64,000 nt of DNA from Isochrysis galbana. Taxonomy: Eukaryota > Haptophyta > Isochrysidales > Isochrysidaceae. How positions within the stretch are numbered: position 1 is the first letter of the stretch; the number at the start of each line of letters is the position of its first letter. This document shows positions 41,908 through 52,149 of the stretch, piece by piece. The position numbers were made by a program, and so were the translations under genes. The notes beneath the pieces are model-generated. The model worked only from the letters and a program-made list of their open reading frames with translations. It was not told the origin of the DNA and searched no databases. The DNA lies in NCBI GenBank assembly GCA_018136815.1, contig CM030939.1:744001-808000 (forward strand), written 5' to 3'.

Positions 41908-42419
41908 TTATCTTCTCTCTTCGCTCTCGTTTCTCATCTTCTGACACCCTCGTCTGTCTTGCGCGTTCTCTGTGCCTTTCGTTCTTTCCCCCCGCGGGAA
42001 GACGAGGGGCCGTGCCTTCTCTTGCGCCGGGGGAGCCTCCGATCTCCCACGAAAACACGGTCTCGCCTCTCTCCTTTCGAATACGGAGGATGGATCTCCC
42101 ACCCCTTTCGCTCCGTCGTTTAGCTCGTGCGTGACGGGTCCGATGCTGTCGCACTATCTCGCCGCCTTTCGCCGTTGGTTGTTCGACTATTCATATCTTG
42201 GAGCACAGGAGACGCCGCGTTGTAACTTGGGTGCCGCCACACCGCCCAAACATCCAGGTAAAACTCTCGTAAAAGAGAGAAGAGGATGGGTTGCAGCGTT
42301 GAGTCCTGCGGTCTGCCGCGCCGGCCGCCGATTCTACACCTTAATCGTCCGGACGGGTGTGGTACTTCCCTGTCTCTTCGATCGTCGCGCTCTATTCTTA
42401 TAGTTCGTCGCTCGCCGTT

Positions 42420-42590
42420 CGTTGTCCGCTCTCCGTTTCTCGATTCTCGACTCTCGTCGTTCCGCGTTCTTACCGTTCTTCGTCTCTCGTTCTCGATTCT
42501 CGATTCTCGTCGTTCCGCGTTCTTACCGTTCTTCGTCTCTCGTTCTTGATTCTCGATTCTCGTCGTTCCGCGTTCTTGTCGATCCTCGAT
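42420..42590 (+). repeat. 62-bp tandem repeat (TCGATTCTCG type)
   Basis: About 2.5 units of CTCGATTCTCGTCGTTCCGC followed by GTTCTTACCGTTCTTCGTCT directly precede the 1.1-kb repeat copy B. Confidence 0.85.
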
Positions 42591-42593
42591 TGT

Positions 42594-43665
42594 TCGTATC
42601 TTCTCGGTGCGTCGCTCATCACGTCTTCCGTCTTGGTTCGGCGTTCGGTGCTTGGCGCGCGGCTCTCCATTCGAATTTATTGTTTCATTCTCTTTTCGCT
42701 CATTCGGTCTCGTTAAGGATTGCTCTTCCACCTTTCTCGTGGCTTGCTCTCCGCTCTCCGTTAAGTTCTCTTCTTTCCTCGCGGGACGCTCGATCCTAGC
42801 AGGGGGGTGTCGCATTCGCGAATCGACGCTCGGTAGGCTTCTTTCTCTTCTCTTTTTCGTTCGGCATTTATCGTTATAATTCTCTCGTTCTCGTTCTCGG
42901 TCAAAAACTTCGCGTGGACGCCTAGGATCATGGGTTGTGGAGCGCCCTCTCTCTTTCTCTCGAAGAGAAGGGAAGTTTCCCAACCTTTCTTCCTCTCAGG
43001 CTCCTCACGAATAGGTTTAATTTGCTATCTCCCCCGCGTTTCTTTACCTGCTTCTGGGGGCAATCAGGTTTAATTTGCGACCTCATCGTATCTCTCCCAT
43101 AGGCACGTCGCACTGCTTTCGTCTTATTCGATAGGTCTCTTGGAATCCTGCGTAGCAAGATTACCCCTCGCTTCCGTTCTGGTGCGACTCCCCTTCCAGA
43201 CGAGATCGCCGACAGATTTCCCTTTTATAGTTGTCCGTCGCCGTCTGGTCGGAGTGTTTGGGTTTGATTTGAGTCGAGTTACGTGAGAAAAGTCGTGGGG
43301 CGAGAGTCGGAGTGTATCCTGGGTCCCGTTGTCCGTCGTCCTGTCATCCAGTCGTTCAGTCGCTCTCGTTCTCGTCGCTCTCGTTCTCGTCTACCACTCA
43401 TACCCTACAACTCGCCTCTCCTCGCCTGCCCCTGCCACCACAGCCCTCCTCTCACTCACCCTCGCCTCTCGCCGCTCGCTCGATGTCGTTCTCGCCGCCG
43501 TCCTCGCCCTCGCCCAAGCCCGCCTGCCCGCCTTCCTCTGCTGACGGGCTTCAGCCCGTCAGCGTCTCTGAAGTCGTCTCCCTCGCCGCGCCTGCCGCCG
43601 GCTTTGCCCCTTCCTCATTGCCCTCAGGCCCTATGGGCCATCCCAATTCGTCATACATAGACCCT
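42594..43665 (+). repeat. 1.1-kb direct repeat, copy B (LTR or leader plus gag start)
   Basis: It matches 27,557-28,645 throughout in the same orientation. A GCGAATCGAC block, a CGGTCAAAAACTTCGC block and the gag start lie in the same order. Upstream sequences of the two copies are unrelated, so the left edge is a real boundary. Confidence 0.7.
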
Positions 43666-43920
43666 ACGGTAGGACCGTCGCCCAAGCCCGCCTGCCCGCC
43701 TTCCTCTGCTGACGGGCTTCAGCCCGTCAGCGTCTCTGAAGTCGTCTCCCTCGCCGCGCCTGCCGCCGGCTTTGCCCCTTCCTCATTGCCCTCAGGCCCT
43801 ATGGGCCATCCCAATTCGTCATACATAGACCCTACGGTAGGACCGACGCCGGCGGCGTATGCTCTCTTCGGTTGGCTCCTAGACCACGCCTACTCCGTCG
43901 ACGACGACCAAGCTCGATGA
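43483..43920 (+). CDS. gag-like Pro/Ser-rich ORF, 145 aa
   Basis: The intact ORF begins MSFSPPSSPSPKPACPPSSA. It contains an exact in-frame 168-bp duplication (43,510-43,677 and 43,678-43,845), each unit ending GPMGHPNSSYIDPTVGP. It finishes LFGWLLDHAYSVDDDQAR. Truncated relatives are at 28.47 and 25.13 kb (minus), and a looser one (MSAPSSRSPTPKPVIPPPAL) is at 48.44 kb. No zinc knuckle or capsid fold is visible. It may be a shortened gag whose downstream part is lost. Confidence 0.5.
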   Translation: MSFSPPSSPSPKPACPPSSADGLQPVSVSEVVSLAAPAAGFAPSSLPSGPMGHPNSSYIDPTVGPSPKPACPPSSADGLQPVSVSEVVSLAAPAAGFAPSSLPSGPMGHPNSSYIDPTVGPTPAAYALFGWLLDHAYSVDDDQAR

Positions 43921-43979
43921 AGCTTCTTCTCTCTTCTCTTAATCTCTTTCTTCTTTCCGTCGCACGCGACGAGGGGTAG

Positions 43980-44225
43980 GGATGGCAATCTCACCCACCC
44001 GCGATAGAAGTAGAACCCAGCGGGTACAAATGTAGAGTTTAATAGTAACCCCCGTTCGTACCGCTGTCGGGCTCTGGACTTCTCTCCCGGCTTTCGCTCT
44101 CCCTACCCACCCGACCCATTATAGGCTGTGCGTGTGCCTTAGGAGAATTAAAATTATCCTATAAGGCAATCTCACCCACCCGCGATAGAAGTAGAACCCA
44201 GCGGGTACGAATCAAAATTTTCGCC
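43980..44225 (+). repeat. 45-bp direct repeat pair
   Basis: GGCAATCTCACCCACCCGCG followed by ATAGAAGTAGAACCCAGCGG occurs at 43,986 and 44,166, about 180 bp apart, with near identity. Confidence 0.85.
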
Positions 44226-44329
44226 GGAGCCAAGTCCGCCTCCCATGCTCCAATACATCCCATGTCACTTCTCATCCTCCACTCACACCTAGCCGTATCA
44301 CAGCCACCTCACACAGCCCATCACAGATG

Positions 44330-45420
44330 CTAGACAACAAGACCCTCTACAAGTCTACGATTTATAACGGTGACACCTCAACACATGATGAAAACATCAT
44401 CATCACACGCCGCCGGAGACGGGGCACGCGGGGCCCGGCGGCGGCGGATGGCGGCGCTGGGGGGGAGGGGGAAAGGGAGGTACCAGTTTCCTGGCAGGGG
44501 AACCCAACAGCTGAGGGTACACTGAAGGAGTCGGCGGTGAGGAAGGTGGCGGTGGGCGGCCAGAGGAGGCGAGGTGAAGAGGAGAGAGAGGAGGGTGGCG
44601 GTGGTGACGGCGGAGGGGCTGAGGGAGGTGGCAAGACACGAGGAGAGAACGAAGAACGAGATGGCGGAGATGATTGGGTAGGGAGCTGGGTAAGGGCGAG
44701 AGAGAAGGAGGCGAGGGTGCTTGAGCTGAAGATGGTCGAGGCGGTTGCGCAGACGGCGAAGGAGCAACGGCGGCTGTGACAGCGGCGGCGGCGAGGGTGG
44801 AGGGTGGAGGTGAAGGATGGGGCGGTTTCGAGGGCGGTGGCAACTGTGGTTGTAGCGACGGCGGCGGTGACGGCAGCGGCGGTGATGGCGACAACGGCAA
44901 AGACGATGGAGGCGGGGTGGAGGCGGTGAGGCCGACGGAGGCAGTCGAGGCGGATGTGGTGAGAGTGCAGGCGGCGATGGCAGAGGTGCTTGAGGAGGTG
45001 GCAAGAGGGCGACGATGAGGGCGTTGGCGACAAGGCGAGAGGTGGTGATGGCTGATATCGAGGCGGTGATGAGGTGGCTAGAAAGGTGGGAGTGGGGGCG
45101 AGGGTGACGAGTGCAGGAGGGGCGAGAGGACCGGCACGAGGATCGGCGCAGACTCATTCGGTGGGGGAGAGGGATGCGACATACTGTCGGGTGATGAGGC
45201 GGCAGGAGAATGGCAGGAGCGGCAGGAAGGCGGCGCGGGAGGACCGACGAGAGGACCTGCGGGACGGGCCGTCGGAGCGGAGGGGTATGGTCCAGATTGT
45301 CGGGCGATGGGGCGGCAGTAGAGGCGGCAGGAGCAGCAGGAACGGCGGAGGGAAGTGTGAGAGAAGCTGCGGGAGAAACGGTTGGAGCGGCAGGAGGAGT
45401 GGGAAGAGCGGCAGCATGGA
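44330..45420 (+). repeat. Stop-poor G-rich dispersed repeat, copy 4 (truncated)
   Basis: It starts at the family boundary CTCTACAAGTCTACG (44,344) and matches copy 2 to about 45,415, then breaks off into unrelated G-rich sequence. Confidence 0.8.
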
Positions 45421-45728
45421 TACTGGGGGGTGGGGGAATTCCGCACGGGGGGAAGGGGAGGGCGGGACTCCCGCTCGCCTCTTCTCTTGGCGGAAAGAAG
45501 AGTAGCGGGGGGGGGGGGGCAAAACTAAAGCTAAGCAAAGGCCAAGGGAAGCGAAGGGGCATGTGCACTACATTACTCGGGGGGGGGGGGGGGAAGGGGG
45601 GCACGGACTGTTGGGTCTAGTGCCGTCGCACACACCACTAGCTACAGCTCTCACTCCCGTGCGATATAGTAGCGTAGCAGGATGTCAATGGATAGCCTTC
45701 ATTCACTACTTGCTACACACATGCCACG

Positions 45729-46455
45729 TGCAAAAACTATTGTTATAGTTCGAGCGATGGAGCGCGCGCCGACCGCTCCTGATCCCCAGTCCTCCGCCGT
45801 CACGACGCCCCACAGGGGCCGCCCCAAGCCGCCGGAGCCGAAGAGCTCGCAGGCCACCCCCCTCAGCGACAGCGACGTCGACATGATTCTGCCTCCCTCG
45901 CCTCCCCACTAGGCACAGAAGCAGGGAACAGGGAGAGCCCTGTTCCCTGCATGCCAGCAGAGCCAGTCCCTGGCTCTGCCGCCTGCTCTGACTGGCTTGC
46001 CAGTACAACAAGGACTCCCCATGGTGGGTGGCAGCCTTGCTGCCACCCCCATGGTGGCAACTCCTACCACCAGTGCACCCCTCGTGGGCGGGCACTTCAC
46101 ACAACAAACAATTCTTGGGGCCTTTACGGCTTCCAACCCCTCCAACAGCAGTGCACAGAAGTCCTACGCTGAGGCGGCCGGCCCCAACGGGAAACTCCCT
46201 CAAGAAGCAAGGCAAGCCCCACCTCAACAAGCCAAGCATAACCCGCCGCCCTCGCGCAAGCGGGCGGATCCACAATCGGAACCAAATCCGCTTCAAAACC
46301 AAAACAACACCACACAATTTGCCTCACGCCCCCTCATGATGAGGAGGAGGAACCGGACGACACCCCCTTCTTCATACAGCTAGCGCAGCTAGCTGAAGAC
46401 AAGAAGGACATCAAAAGCGAGGATGTAGCCACCTATATGAAGTACCTTCTAGACA
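45729..46455 (+). pseudogene. LINE ORF1-half 5' fragment
   Basis: It starts with the element head (CAAAAACTATTGTTATAGTT), then ATG 45,757 and MERAPTAPDPQSSAVTTPH, closely following the 5.3-kb ORF. A TAG at 45,910 replaces a Gln-rich position, and a frame change near 46,335 splits it. The frame with DDTPFFIQLAQLAEDKKDIK resumes and continues to YMKYLLDT, where the 746-bp retroposon inserted. Beyond the retroposon the LINE does not resume, so it was 3'-truncated before or after insertion. Confidence 0.85.
46440..46455. repeat. Target-site duplication of retroposon copy 2, left
   Basis: AAGTACCTTCTAGACA is identical to 47,203-47,218 and lies in LINE ORF1 sequence. Confidence 0.85.
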
Positions 46456-46456
46456 C

Positions 46457-47202
46457 AACTAAGTTTATACTTAGTTCGCCCATGGGGGGGCACGAGCCCC
46501 CCCCTCTCTCCACTCCTCCCCTGCCATGGGGGAGGAACCACCCATGCTCCTGGCACGCCTGATGGCTTGCCAGGAGCCCACTGCCCTGCTGACCCATTCT
46601 CTCCCAGGCAGGCTCGCCTGCCTCGCGCGCCCTGGCCTGTCGTGGCCAGCCCATCGCTCCAACCCCCCCTCCCCCCCTGTTCGACAGGCAGACAGGTGCA
46701 GAGTGGGGGCCCCTGAGGCCCAGGAGCGCCAGCGAGGGAGAGGCAGGGGAGGCTAGGGCCCAGCCCTAGCCTCCTCTGCCCCCTGAGCTGGCCTCCAGGA
46801 GCCTCCAGGGGTCGCCAGGGGCAGCTGCAGGCCTGCCGCAGGCGCGCCATCGCGCGTGCCTGCAGGAGAGGGGAGAGAGAGCGCGGAGAAGGGGGTGGGC
46901 GGAGCGTGAGCTCCGCTCACCGAAAAATCGGTAAGTCTCGCGCCTGTTTACAGGATAAGTCGAGACAGAGTCGGCCGCCAGCCTAGGTGGCGTAGGAGGA
47001 AGGGGGGAACGGATCACCGGGGGGGGGCGCGGGCCACCGGACCATATCTAAGCTCTTCACCCCTATCCCCCTAGTAGTGCACGGGGGGAATCGCCTGATG
47101 GCGGGGGGGGAAGGGCCGGGGGAGTGGGGGTGTAGAAAGTATGCTACATGTAGGTAGTGGTTCCTTTCGCCGCGAGTGCGGTAAGAATATTATGAAGTTT
47201 TA
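46457..47202 (+). mobile_element. 746-bp non-coding retroposon with 16-bp duplication
   Basis: It starts CAACTAAGTTTATACTTAGT and ends GCCGCGAGTGCGGTAAGAAT, ATTATGAAGTTTT. It shares order and length with 15,914-16,660. Both copies contain the GTGGCCAGCCCATCGCTCC block and a hairpin-like ATGGGGGGGCACGAGCCCCC near the start. The interior has no shared ORF. It inserted into an already dispersed LINE fragment, giving a relative age. Confidence 0.85.
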
Positions 47203-47218
47203 AAGTACCTTCTAGACA
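47203..47218. repeat. Target-site duplication of retroposon copy 2, right
   Basis: Identical over 16 bp to 46,440-46,455. Confidence 0.85.
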
Positions 47219-47425
47219 ACGGCAGCCAGGCATACGAGATCGAGCCGTGCTCCCCGCGTACCGCCGTCCATACACTGTCGAACATGCGATGACTACTGGC
47301 TCGTAGGCAGAGGGCCGTTCGATCGAGCCGGCAGCTGACGCGGCCTTAAGAGGGTCGTTGATTGTGGTTGGCGGGAATATATCTGAGAGGTCGTAGTAAG
47401 AGTAGGACCGGGAGGAGTCTGACAT
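47219..47425 (-). pseudogene. gag-like N-terminus (second family)
   Basis: Minus-strand ATG 47,425 opens MSDSSRSYSYYDLSDIFPPT and continues ERPSAYEPVVIACST, matching the plus-strand fragment at 2.39-2.53 kb. It is cut off near 47,219 by the retroposon target. The domain is not recognised. Upstream (47.43-48.1 kb) is probably its leader. Confidence 0.45.
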
Positions 47426-47429
47426 CGGG

Positions 47430-48110
47430 CGCTATGAGCTGAGCGACAGACTGAGGGCCGAAGGACAGCGACGCGTGGCGTCGAAGGGCCAAAGCGAGGC
47501 TAGCTAGCGAGCTAGTGGGAGAGGAGGAATGGAAATGAGAGCTTCTTAGTTCCGAGGTAGACACGGGAGGCTACACCGGCGGACCCATACAAGAAGTTCC
47601 TCAGCTGAGGGCACAGACTCACAAAACTTAACCAAACTGGGCGAAAACTAACCACACCTGGACGGACGGCTGAATGTCGGCACCAGGGCAACCTAGCATC
47701 GCACTGACATGCGACAGAGAGAAGGTCGACGCCACGAGGGCGGACCTCGCTGGGGAAATAAGCCACATACACGAGGGGAATACGAAAGACGGTCATGGAA
47801 CATTTGATGACGTCGAGAGAAAGTGCGAGAAGAAGCGGGACACCAATCGACGAAACCTTGAGACTTATAATATCCTATGGGTTACCAGTAAAAGCCTCTC
47901 ATCGTATGGAATACGACACTCCCCGACTAAATTCGAGTCGTCTCGACGAGTGACATGGAACGAGAACCAAGCAATTGAAACCGAAGAGATCCAGAATGGG
48001 AGCAACATGGCGAGAGAGCAAACGAGCGTTGAAGGCGTTGTTTAAAACAGAAGAGGAGAGCACCCGTGGGCCCTTTGAGCACAAATTCGGAAGCTTGACG
48101 CGGCAACCTA
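47430..48110 (-). other. Probable leader of gag-like ORF, no gene seen
   Basis: No domain is recognised on either strand. The position before a clean ATG suggests an LTR or 5' leader, but there is no second copy to compare. Confidence 0.3.
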
Positions 48111-48111
48111 T

Positions 48112-48438
48112 TTGTACCGCGTAACTGTCGATTCCCCCTCGGATGGTCCGTCGCACCGTCGCTCTCTTGTCGGCATTCTCTTCCTTATCCGCTTTGTTTG
48201 TTCTCCCGCGGTCCGTCCTGAGAGAAAGTGCGTTAAGGTGGGGAGTGTTGCGGTGAGTTTTGTGTGTCCGTCGTTCGTGCGTGGTATCTTTTCGTTCTGT
48301 CGGCCCTGGTAGCCTCTCGATCCTCGTCCCTCGTTCTCGTTTCCGTTCTCGCTCCGTTCTCGTTCTCGTTCATCACTGTCAACACTCAACTAGTACACCA
48401 CTTTCGTTCCCTCGCTCCCATAAACTCTCGTCGCCCGA
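48112..48438 (+). other. Leader-like region before gag-like ORF
   Basis: It is rich in CTCGTTCTCG words, as is the end of the 1.1-kb repeats (28.34 and 43.36 kb), but the rest differs. It may be the leader of a related element subfamily. Confidence 0.35.
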
Positions 48439-48590
48439 ATGTCCGCTCCGTCGTCGCGCTCGCCCACGCCTAAGCCCGTCATCCCGCCTCCAGCTCTGGA
48501 AGGGATGGAGCCCGTCTCACCAGCCATGCCACCCTTCGCCGTGCCTCCCGCCGTTCCCCTTCCGTCTCCTCCGTTCCCATCCGAGGCAGT
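48439..48590 (+). pseudogene. gag-like ORF start, subfamily variant
   Basis: MSAPSSRSPTPKPVIPPPAL and then EGMEPVSPAMPP resemble the 43.48-kb ORF in order (Ser/Pro block, PKP, then GLQPVS). At 48,590 it joins an inverted methyltransferase fragment. Confidence 0.5.
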
Positions 48591-48905
48591 GGTAACCTCG
48601 GATCCGTCACACTCGAAACATTCGAAGGCTCGGGACTGGAACTGGAACGAGCTTGAGCCGCCAATTGGCTTGATTGTAGGTTACGCGCTTGAGATAGAAG
48701 AGAGGCGGCGGACGCGGCCGGACGAGTCGGAGTACGGCGGCAGTAGTCGAGAACGACGGGCATCCACTGCATCGCCATCGCTTCGGCGATGCCTACGTAG
48801 GTACGGCTGCGCATCGAGCCGCGATGAGGGGACTTGGGAAGGTTCGCCATGGCGTGTTGGCGACCAGGAACAATGCACGTCGGGGGCTTATTTCGCTTCG
48901 TCAGC
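48590..48905 (-). pseudogene. Phage-type DNA methyltransferase C-terminal fragment
   Basis: The minus strand encodes TCIVPGRQHAMANLPKSPHR, then GSMRSRTYVGIAEAMAMQWM and a linker. It is close to the part after the catalytic motifs in the 41-kb copy. The catalytic half is missing. Its inverted position directly after a gag-like start records a rearrangement. Confidence 0.8.
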
Positions 48906-49199
48906 GCCATATCGACCTTTATTTCGGTAAAAAGTTTTGATTGTTGATTGCGATTGGCCCCCCTTATTTCGAAAAAAAAAATCTCGAAACTCTGGCCGGA
49001 GCCAAGTGTCAAGTGTGAGTGTGTGAGTGCGTGCGCGCATGCGCGGGGTGCGCTCGCCGCGCGCGCCGCGCACGCCCCTTAGAGGGGGCCTTTGGCCCCC
49101 GCCGAAAAACGGTGGCCACAAAGGAGGGAGTTTGAAACACGGTGAAAAACACTGTTTTCGACCTCCGAAAAAAAACACTGTTCCTGTGTTTCACAGCTA

Positions 49200-49425
49200 G
49201 GGCGCTGGTGTCATGGAGATTGCGGTGACCTCTCGGCGGGGGTACCACGTTAGAACTTATAGCGTCGTATCTTGTTAGCTAGCATTCCTAGCCACATCCA
49301 CTGGACGAGCCATGCGCCAACCGCGCACACCCCCATCGCGGGGTAGGGGCTCCGTTGCCGTCGAAGGGCTTCGGTCCCGCAGCACTAAGGTTATACTAAC
49401 GCAACAATAAAACTCTGACGGAGGT
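49200..49425 (-). repeat. Element terminus shared with 31.4-32.8 kb
   Basis: It contains TTGTTAGCTAGCATTCCTAG, GCCATGCGCCAACCGCGCAC and the AACAATAAAACTCTGACGG end, as at 32.6-32.8 kb. It is only the right end of that unit. Confidence 0.8.
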
Positions 49426-49679
49426 CCAGCACTAGCTAGGTGAACCATACCAGCACCCGCCACGCGCCCCCTCCCGCATCGTTCCCAGCCCCGGAGCGCT
49501 TCAGCCCTGACTCGTGCCTCGCCGCGCTGCCCACTAACCGACAACACACGCTTTCCATTGCGCCTGACAGCACAGCATCTCCGCGCCCAGCATCCAGCAT
49601 CTGTGCAGGGCTCCGGCAGCCACCGGAGCCACGGCAAATGGCGGATCGCTCGAAGGGTGCCCGTGCACTGCCACCACGG

Positions 49680-49765
49680 CGCCGGCCATGAGCCCGCGCC
49701 GACCATGAGCCCGCGCCGACCATGAGCCCGCGCCGACCATGAGCCCGCGCCGCCATGCCGTCGAG
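49680..49765 (+). repeat. 17-bp tandem repeat CATGAGCCCGCGCCGAC
   Basis: Four consecutive copies begin at 49,688, with the last one altered. Confidence 0.9.
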
Positions 49766-49799
49766 TGAGGCGCGCCGCCGCCATGCCGTCGAGCGAGGC

Positions 49800-51130
49800 G
49801 CGCTTGACCGCCAACTTCGCACCTGCGAGTGCAATGGGAGAGGGAAGGGGAGGGCGGCGCCGGCGTTGAAGACAGGTGGCAGGCGGCAGCAGCTAAGATG
49901 GCAAGAGGAGTGGCGGCAGCAGCGGAGCGTTCGGCGGGCCGGGTGACAGCAGTGGCAGGTGGCGGGGGTGTGCGGCGAGCGGCAGTTAGAGCGGGCCGGC
50001 GGCGTGGATGGGAAGAAAGAGGGAAGGCGAGGATGGTGAAGGGCATGGCGCAGCTATGCTGAATGCAGGTGGCGCGCCGGCGGTGGCTTCAAGTGGAAGA
50101 GGTGCGTCACAGTCGGCGGCGGCGGCGGCGTGCTGGGCGGGGATCTTTGCGGCGATGGAAGGCGAAGTGTGTGCACGGCGAGTGGCGGTGAGAGCGGTCC
50201 GGCGGCGGGGTTGGAAAGGAAGAGAGGGCGATAGCTGGCGAGGGGTAATGTGGTGTGGTGGTGTCGAACGCAGGAAATGGCAGCTGGCTCGCGCAGAGGC
50301 GAGGCAGGTGCAGCAGTGGCAGCTCAATGCGTGGCGACGGTAGCGGACGGCGAGGGTGTGCGGGAAAATGGAGGCAAGTCGGCGAGCAGAAGATAGGTGA
50401 GGGGCAGCGGCAGCCGGCTGGGGCGGGCAGAGGCATCGGTGGCGGCAGCGGTGCGCAACAGTCATGGCTAATGACGGCTGTGCATGCTGAGCGGTGGGCT
50501 AGTGACAATGCTGAAGGAGGAAATGGACGAGAGAGCGTGGCTCGTGGCGAAGGTAGCATGTAGGCATGGCGCCAAGCCGAACACAGGTCCTGAGGTAACG
50601 GCAGCCACGGTGGGCAAAGGACCGTCGACAGCGGCGAGTTTCTCGTCAAGGTTCATCGAAGCAACGGCAGACGGCGGCTTTGCGCGACGACCGGCGGTTC
50701 GAACGCGGTGGCGACCGAAGAAATATAGGAGGGAGAAAGTGGATAGGCGTGCACAAAGGCGGGCCAGTTGGCCAAGCCAAACAACAGTGTGATAGTAGGA
50801 ATAGCAAATGTGGGGAAGGGATGCAATGGCGAAGGTGCCAACGACGGCGTAATCTGCGAAGTGCGTGGCGATGGTCTCGGTTGGTGGCTCTGCGGCAAGA
50901 TCATGACGGCAGCAGAGATGACCGGGCAGGGAGGCCGAAAGATAGGGGCGGGCCACCGCTACGAAACGGCAAGGACGCAGAAGATTGGTGAGCAAAATAC
51001 TGGGCTAACGAGGCAGGCGCGGCGGCTGTAGCGGCGGTGCGAGGCGTCTCGGTTGTGCTGGCTAGGAGCTATTCACACGATGGAGGCGGCGGCGCAAGTG
51101 ACGGGGAAAGCCAGGTCATCGCAATAGAAA
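49800..51130. repeat. Degenerate G/A-rich tandem repeat of about 200 bp
   Basis: Blocks with GGCGAGTGGCGGTGAGAGCG-like, CCGGCGGCG, GGAAAGGAAGAGAGGG-like and GGCAGCTGGC-like segments recur roughly every 200-220 bp (near 49,975, 50,180 and 50,340), with heavy drift. Long frames exist on both strands but no protein is recognised. Confidence 0.45.
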
Positions 51131-51239
51131 ATACTTCTGACGAGCAAGATTTCTAACTTAACCCAGCCGCCCACCTACTGCAATTCACCCGCGCATATCT
51201 CGACGAAACCGGAGAACCGGGCATCCTACTATAATCTAT

Positions 51240-51490
51240 AATAATAATATAACTGAGCATTAGTGCTCACTACTCTCACTAGCCCGGTACTAACACGACA
51301 GCCCTCAGCGCACCTGCCCGTACACCTTGGCGCGTGCTGTTGCCACACAAAAAAACTTCTTAATAATCTCGCCGCGCGCGCGACCCTGCACAGCCTCCCT
51401 GCAGCCACGCCCGCTTCCCGTATCACCCCCCCACCTGCCATGCGGCTCGTCCCCTCGTGCTCTACCTAGGGGCTGGGTGTAGTAGGTTTC
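51240..51490 (-). repeat. Element tail related to LINE/retroposon 3' ends
   Basis: The minus strand ends CGCGCGGCGAGATTATTAAG, AAGTTTTTTT (51,346-51,375), the shared tail signature of the 747-bp retroposon and, more loosely, the LINE. The ATATAACTGAGCATTAGT repeat lies at 51,248. Confidence 0.5.
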
Positions 51491-51766
51491 CAATGGCAAA
51501 CGGTGTGTACCGATCCCCGATGGCTTTGGCTTAGCGCTCTCCTTCCTCTTGCGCCATCATCGGGCTACCGGCTATTTTGTTTTTCTTTTCCTTGCGCTGG
51601 GCGCTGGGCGCCGGGCACCTGAGGTGCAGTGTGTCTGTGGGTATTCATCGGTAATTCATCGGGTGAGGAGCGGTCCGCGGCGGGGACCGAGGCGGCTCGA
51701 GAGCTCCGCCGGCCCCGCCGCGGCACTCTATCGTCGCATCGTCGCCAGCGGCGGCTCTTCCCCAAC

Positions 51767-52025
51767 ACTTCGACGAGCTGTGCGCCGAGTTGGCGAAGAT
51801 CAATCGACAGGTACAGGAACGCCAAGCCTCGGGCTTCCGTGCTCCCCGCGTTCTCGTCGTCGGAGAGACGAGCGGCGTCGTCTCCTCCATGTTCTTGCTC
51901 GCCGGAGCCGACGTAGCCACCTGCGATTTATATCCCTCAGAGATCGACTATGTGCCTCACTTCAAAAGCGACGCCCTTCATATTCAGAACTTAGGGTGGG
52001 ATCTGGTCATCGCCCACCGAGGCAA
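51767..52025 (+). pseudogene. Phage-type DNA methyltransferase N-terminal fragment
   Basis: ELCAELAKINRQVQERQASG, then VLVVGETSGVVSSMFLLAGA, VATCDLYPSE and NLGWDLVIAH match the 41-kb copy. It breaks off exactly before the Pro-Pro-Cys motif and continues in unrelated sequence, so it cannot be catalytic. Its different synonymous codons show it is an older or independent copy. Confidence 0.8.
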
Positions 52026-52149
52026 GGCGAACGCCATGTGCACTTGTTGCGTGCCCGCTCCGACGACCTCCGGGCAGCACGACTCCGAGCCAGATTCTGA
52101 TGTGGGAGAGGAGGATCCAGAGGAGGTTGTGTGTGCTTCCCAGTCCCAT

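Noticed and set aside
41700-42134. Continuation of the methyltransferase frame to 42,134
   Set aside because: After about 41,740 the frame becomes Arg/Leu low complexity. The adjacent frame ending at 41,907 looks like the real C-terminus.
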